Shown here piece by piece: positions 27,614 through 28,949 of a DNA stretch of 28,949 nucleotides. Under the pieces are notes generated by a model. The model had not been told where the DNA came from and searched no databases. It was given only the letters and a program-made list of their open reading frames with translations. The translations under genes and the position numbers were made by a program. The DNA comes from Candidatus Fonsibacter lacus (GTDB taxonomy: Bacteria; Pseudomonadota; Alphaproteobacteria; Pelagibacterales; Pelagibacteraceae), in contig RGRP01000003.1 in assembly GCA_010021145.1 (NCBI GenBank), forward strand, positions 1 to 28,949, given 5' to 3'. Position 1 is the stretch's first letter. Every line of letters begins with the position of its first letter.

Positions 27614-27642
27614 TTGACAATGCGTCGAGCATGTAGTACAAT
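27614..27642 (+). promoter_or_regulatory. early-type promoter, copy 3 of the ATGCTTGACA family
   Basis: TTGACA (27614-27619), 17 bp, TACAAT (27637-27642), preceded by AAATGC. The predicted start near 27649 coincides with a short hairpin. It drives the gene unit from 27688 onward. Confidence 0.82.
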
Positions 27643-27649
27643 GTAACCG

Positions 27650-27671
27650 TACAGCACAAGAGCTGTATTTC
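27650..27671 (+). terminator. hairpin at the transcription start, weak terminator or leader
   Basis: TACAGC (27650-27655), loop ACAAGA and GCTGTA (27662-27667) followed by TTTCTTTT. The stem is short, so termination should be weak. The loop side shares CAGCACA with the terminator at 26555-26586. Confidence 0.55.
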
Positions 27672-27687
27672 TTTTATCTTTCAGAAA

Positions 27688-27891
27688 ATGACTCCTGACG
27701 ACCATTACATTTTTGCAGAAACCATGCGTGAGTTTGGTGGGCATTTCTGCAAAAAGCTTGCAGATGCTTACTGTGCCGCAGATCTTACAAATAAAGCAAA
27801 GATTCTGAGCGCTTGGCCAGAACTTTACGAACAGTACGGTCCTGGTTCTCGTTTTGCACAAGCCCGCATTGCTGAAATTCAAAATGTCTGA
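27688..27891 (+). CDS. 67-aa phage protein
   Basis: 67 residues (MTPDDHYIFAETMREFGGHF, then LADAYCAADLTNKAKILSAW and YEQYGPGSRFAQ). Similar short proteins with an FGGxF...LAxAY...A and YGPGS layout are, from memory, common in phage early regions. The stop overlaps the next ATG by 8 bases. The start has ATG 18 bases after the T-rich hairpin tail. Confidence 0.72.
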   Translation: MTPDDHYIFAETMREFGGHFCKKLADAYCAADLTNKAKILSAWPELYEQYGPGSRFAQARIAEIQNV

Positions 27892-28432
27892 TTTTATTTA
27901 CGACCCACGCCCACTTGATCCACCTGATTATTTCGATAAACCAATGTCAAATACTGTTACATGGATTGTTCAGCGCATTAAAGTTCGCTACAGTCATGAA
28001 GAAAAAATCTTCAAGAAAAATGTTTCTCAAGAGCACGGCGAGGGCAGCATGAAAGATGTGCTCCAGGTGATTGCACAAATTCATGGGGGCGATTCTCCTG
28101 ATGAATGCGAAATCTTTATTGACGCGACGCAGATTGTTTCACGCTCAGAAGCTCGACAACCTGTTTACTATGAGGTTAATTTCAGTCAGACACACGATGT
28201 TCACTGGGTACTCAAAGAAAAAACAAGCACAGTAGACGAAGATACAGATTCAGAGGAATTATTTGCTCTTGCTGAATACATGATTAACGACGGTCGAGAA
28301 TTTTCCATTGAGTTCGGAACCGTTGACCCTACGCCGCAATATCTTTATGACAATTCTGGTGGAGAAGCTCCTGTCACAATGCGAGAGATTTGTGATTTAG
28401 CTTTCAAGCAAAAGCAAGAGCTGACAAAATGA
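27884..28432 (+). CDS. unknown acidic protein, 182 aa
   Basis: 182 residues from the ATG at 27884 (MSDFIYDPRPLDPPDYFDKP). The frame is open to 27854, but that part overlaps the previous gene. Alpha/beta pattern with a long acidic stretch (STVDEDTDSEELFALAEYMI). Coupled by 8- and 4-base overlaps. No family recognised. Confidence 0.7.
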   Translation: MSDFIYDPRPLDPPDYFDKPMSNTVTWIVQRIKVRYSHEEKIFKKNVSQEHGEGSMKDVLQVIAQIHGGDSPDECEIFIDATQIVSRSEARQPVYYEVNFSQTHDVHWVLKEKTSTVDEDTDSEELFALAEYMINDGREFSIEFGTVDPTPQYLYDNSGGEAPVTMREICDLAFKQKQELTK

Positions 28433-28755
28433 ACGCAATTACTTTTGAGCAACTGCTTGACAATTATTGTTCATGGAAAAACAGTGAACGAGATGCCTCA
28501 AAGCTCAGTCCAGAGGAATTACTGTATTCCTATTTATTTGAGTCAGAGTTTTTGATGGCAGCGATTCATTTGTTTCGCATGTGTTTGCAGGAGGAGGAGG
28601 ATTACGGAGACGCCACTCCATTTGTTGACATGCAGTCAAACTTTCTAAAACATCTAACAGTTGAGGAGCTTCTTATTATTTGCGAGACTGTATCTCAACA
28701 AAAAACTAAAGAATGTGAAATGTTGATTGAGCAGTTGAGAAATGAGTCTAAGTAA
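28429..28755 (+). CDS. unknown helical protein, 108 aa
   Basis: 108 residues (ITFEQLLDNYCSWKNSERDA, SEFLMAAIHLFRMCLQEEED, VEELLIICETVSQQ). All helical. The start overlaps the previous stop by 4 bases and the stop lies inside the first codons of the next gene. Function unknown. Confidence 0.7.
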   Translation: MNAITFEQLLDNYCSWKNSERDASKLSPEELLYSYLFESEFLMAAIHLFRMCLQEEEDYGDATPFVDMQSNFLKHLTVEELLIICETVSQQKTKECEMLIEQLRNESK

Positions 28756-28921
28756 AAAAGAAAAGATTGCACTGCTGAGTGCAATTTCTTTCATGCACAA
28801 CTTTGGGGAGAACTTTGTCCCTCTTGTGAAAGATGGCGACAAAGAAGAAAATCAACGTGCGTGGAAAGAGGCTAAGGTGATCTATAAAGATTTGCACGCT
28901 CGCATCAAGAAAACACTTTAA
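28742..28921 (+). CDS. 59-aa basic protein containing a terminator-like hairpin
   Basis: 59 residues from the ATG at 28742, which overlaps the previous stop by 14 bases. It reads MSLSKKEKIALLSAISFMHN, then FGENFVPLVKDGDKE and WKEAKVIYKDLHARIKK. The composition and the coupling suggest a real gene. A stable hairpin with a T-rich tail lies in its first codons (28764-28791). The function is unknown. Confidence 0.6.
   Translation: MSLSKKEKIALLSAISFMHNFGENFVPLVKDGDKEENQRAWKEAKVIYKDLHARIKKTL
28764..28791 (+). terminator. terminator-like hairpin inside the start of a gene
   Basis: ATTGCACT (28766-28773), loop GCTG and AGTGCAAT (28778-28785) form a perfect 8-bp stem extended by two weaker pairs, and TTCTTTC follows. 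It lies 11 bases after the previous stop, the place for an intrinsic terminator, yet inside the next coding region. The U-run is interrupted, so partial termination is likely. Confidence 0.55.
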
Positions 28922-28949
28922 TCATTCGCATTTTTTCTCATGACAGTTG

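Noticed and set aside
28940..28949. ATGACAGTTG at the right edge as a next gene start
   Set aside because: Only three codons are visible; a real gene may start here but cannot be supported.
1..28949. Prophage or mobile element state
   Set aside because: No integrase, excisionase, attachment repeats or transposase seen; the content fits a lytic phage genome, although the rest of the genome is outside the window.

Overview
The window reads as part of the genome of a lytic, tailed cyanophage, most likely a siphovirus-like phage of a Synechococcus/Cyanobium-type cyanobacterium. The reasons are a tail-fibre and lysis block, a cyanobacterial-style group 2 sigma factor, ThyX, dCTP deaminase, MazG, a protein resembling cyanobacterial AbrB regulators, an ERF annealing protein and a DnaB helicase, all packed with ATGA-type overlaps. 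I see no integrase, tRNA, rRNA, CRISPR array or insertion sequence. No non-coding stretch exceeds about 300 bases.

Layout. (1) 1-3111, plus strand: tail-fibre and adhesin-like genes ending in a YadA-like repeat protein that seems cut by a recombination junction near 2920, with a 45-codon basic gene lying out of frame just after it. (2) 3136-6456, plus strand: two membrane proteins, a small protein, a two-domain endolysin (GH24 lysozyme plus C39-like peptidase), a metallophosphoesterase and an HNH nuclease. (3) 6453-9977, mostly minus strand: sigma factor, dcd, thyX, four overlapping micro-genes of 47-57 codons and mazG. (4) 10034-14265, minus strand: a monocistronic cyAbrB-like gene with its own promoter and terminator, RusA, an unknown protein, dNMP kinase, SSB, a PD-(D/E)XK nuclease and a zinc-ribbon protein. 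(5) 14305-16980, minus strand: a GC-rich array of related small genes, each overlapping the next by a few bases, with visible recombination remnants. (6) 16977-24619, minus strand: an ERF protein carrying an SPFH-like tail, a large PcfJ-like protein, a zinc-binding protein, DnaB helicase, a replisome-organizer-like protein with internal 31-bp tandem repeats, and several small genes. Strong promoters lie at 17968-17997 and 24099-24127. (7) 24639-28921, plus strand: small AT-rich genes, probably early, driven by three near-identical promoters (ATGCTTGACA, 17 bp, TAxAxT), each followed by a short hairpin at the predicted transcription start.

How it fits together. dCTP deaminase, ThyX, MazG and dNMP kinase would steer host nucleotides towards dTTP and phage DNA synthesis. 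SSB, ERF, RusA, the PD-(D/E)XK nuclease, the DnaB helicase and the organizer form a replication and recombination set. The sigma factor, the cyAbrB-like protein and two NrdR-like zinc ribbons are candidates for redirecting host transcription. The most unusual items are the ERF-SPFH chimera, the iteron-like repeats inside the organizer gene, the promoter-hairpin family, the coupled paralog array and the tail-fibre junction. All functional names rest on reading motifs by eye; no database search was run.
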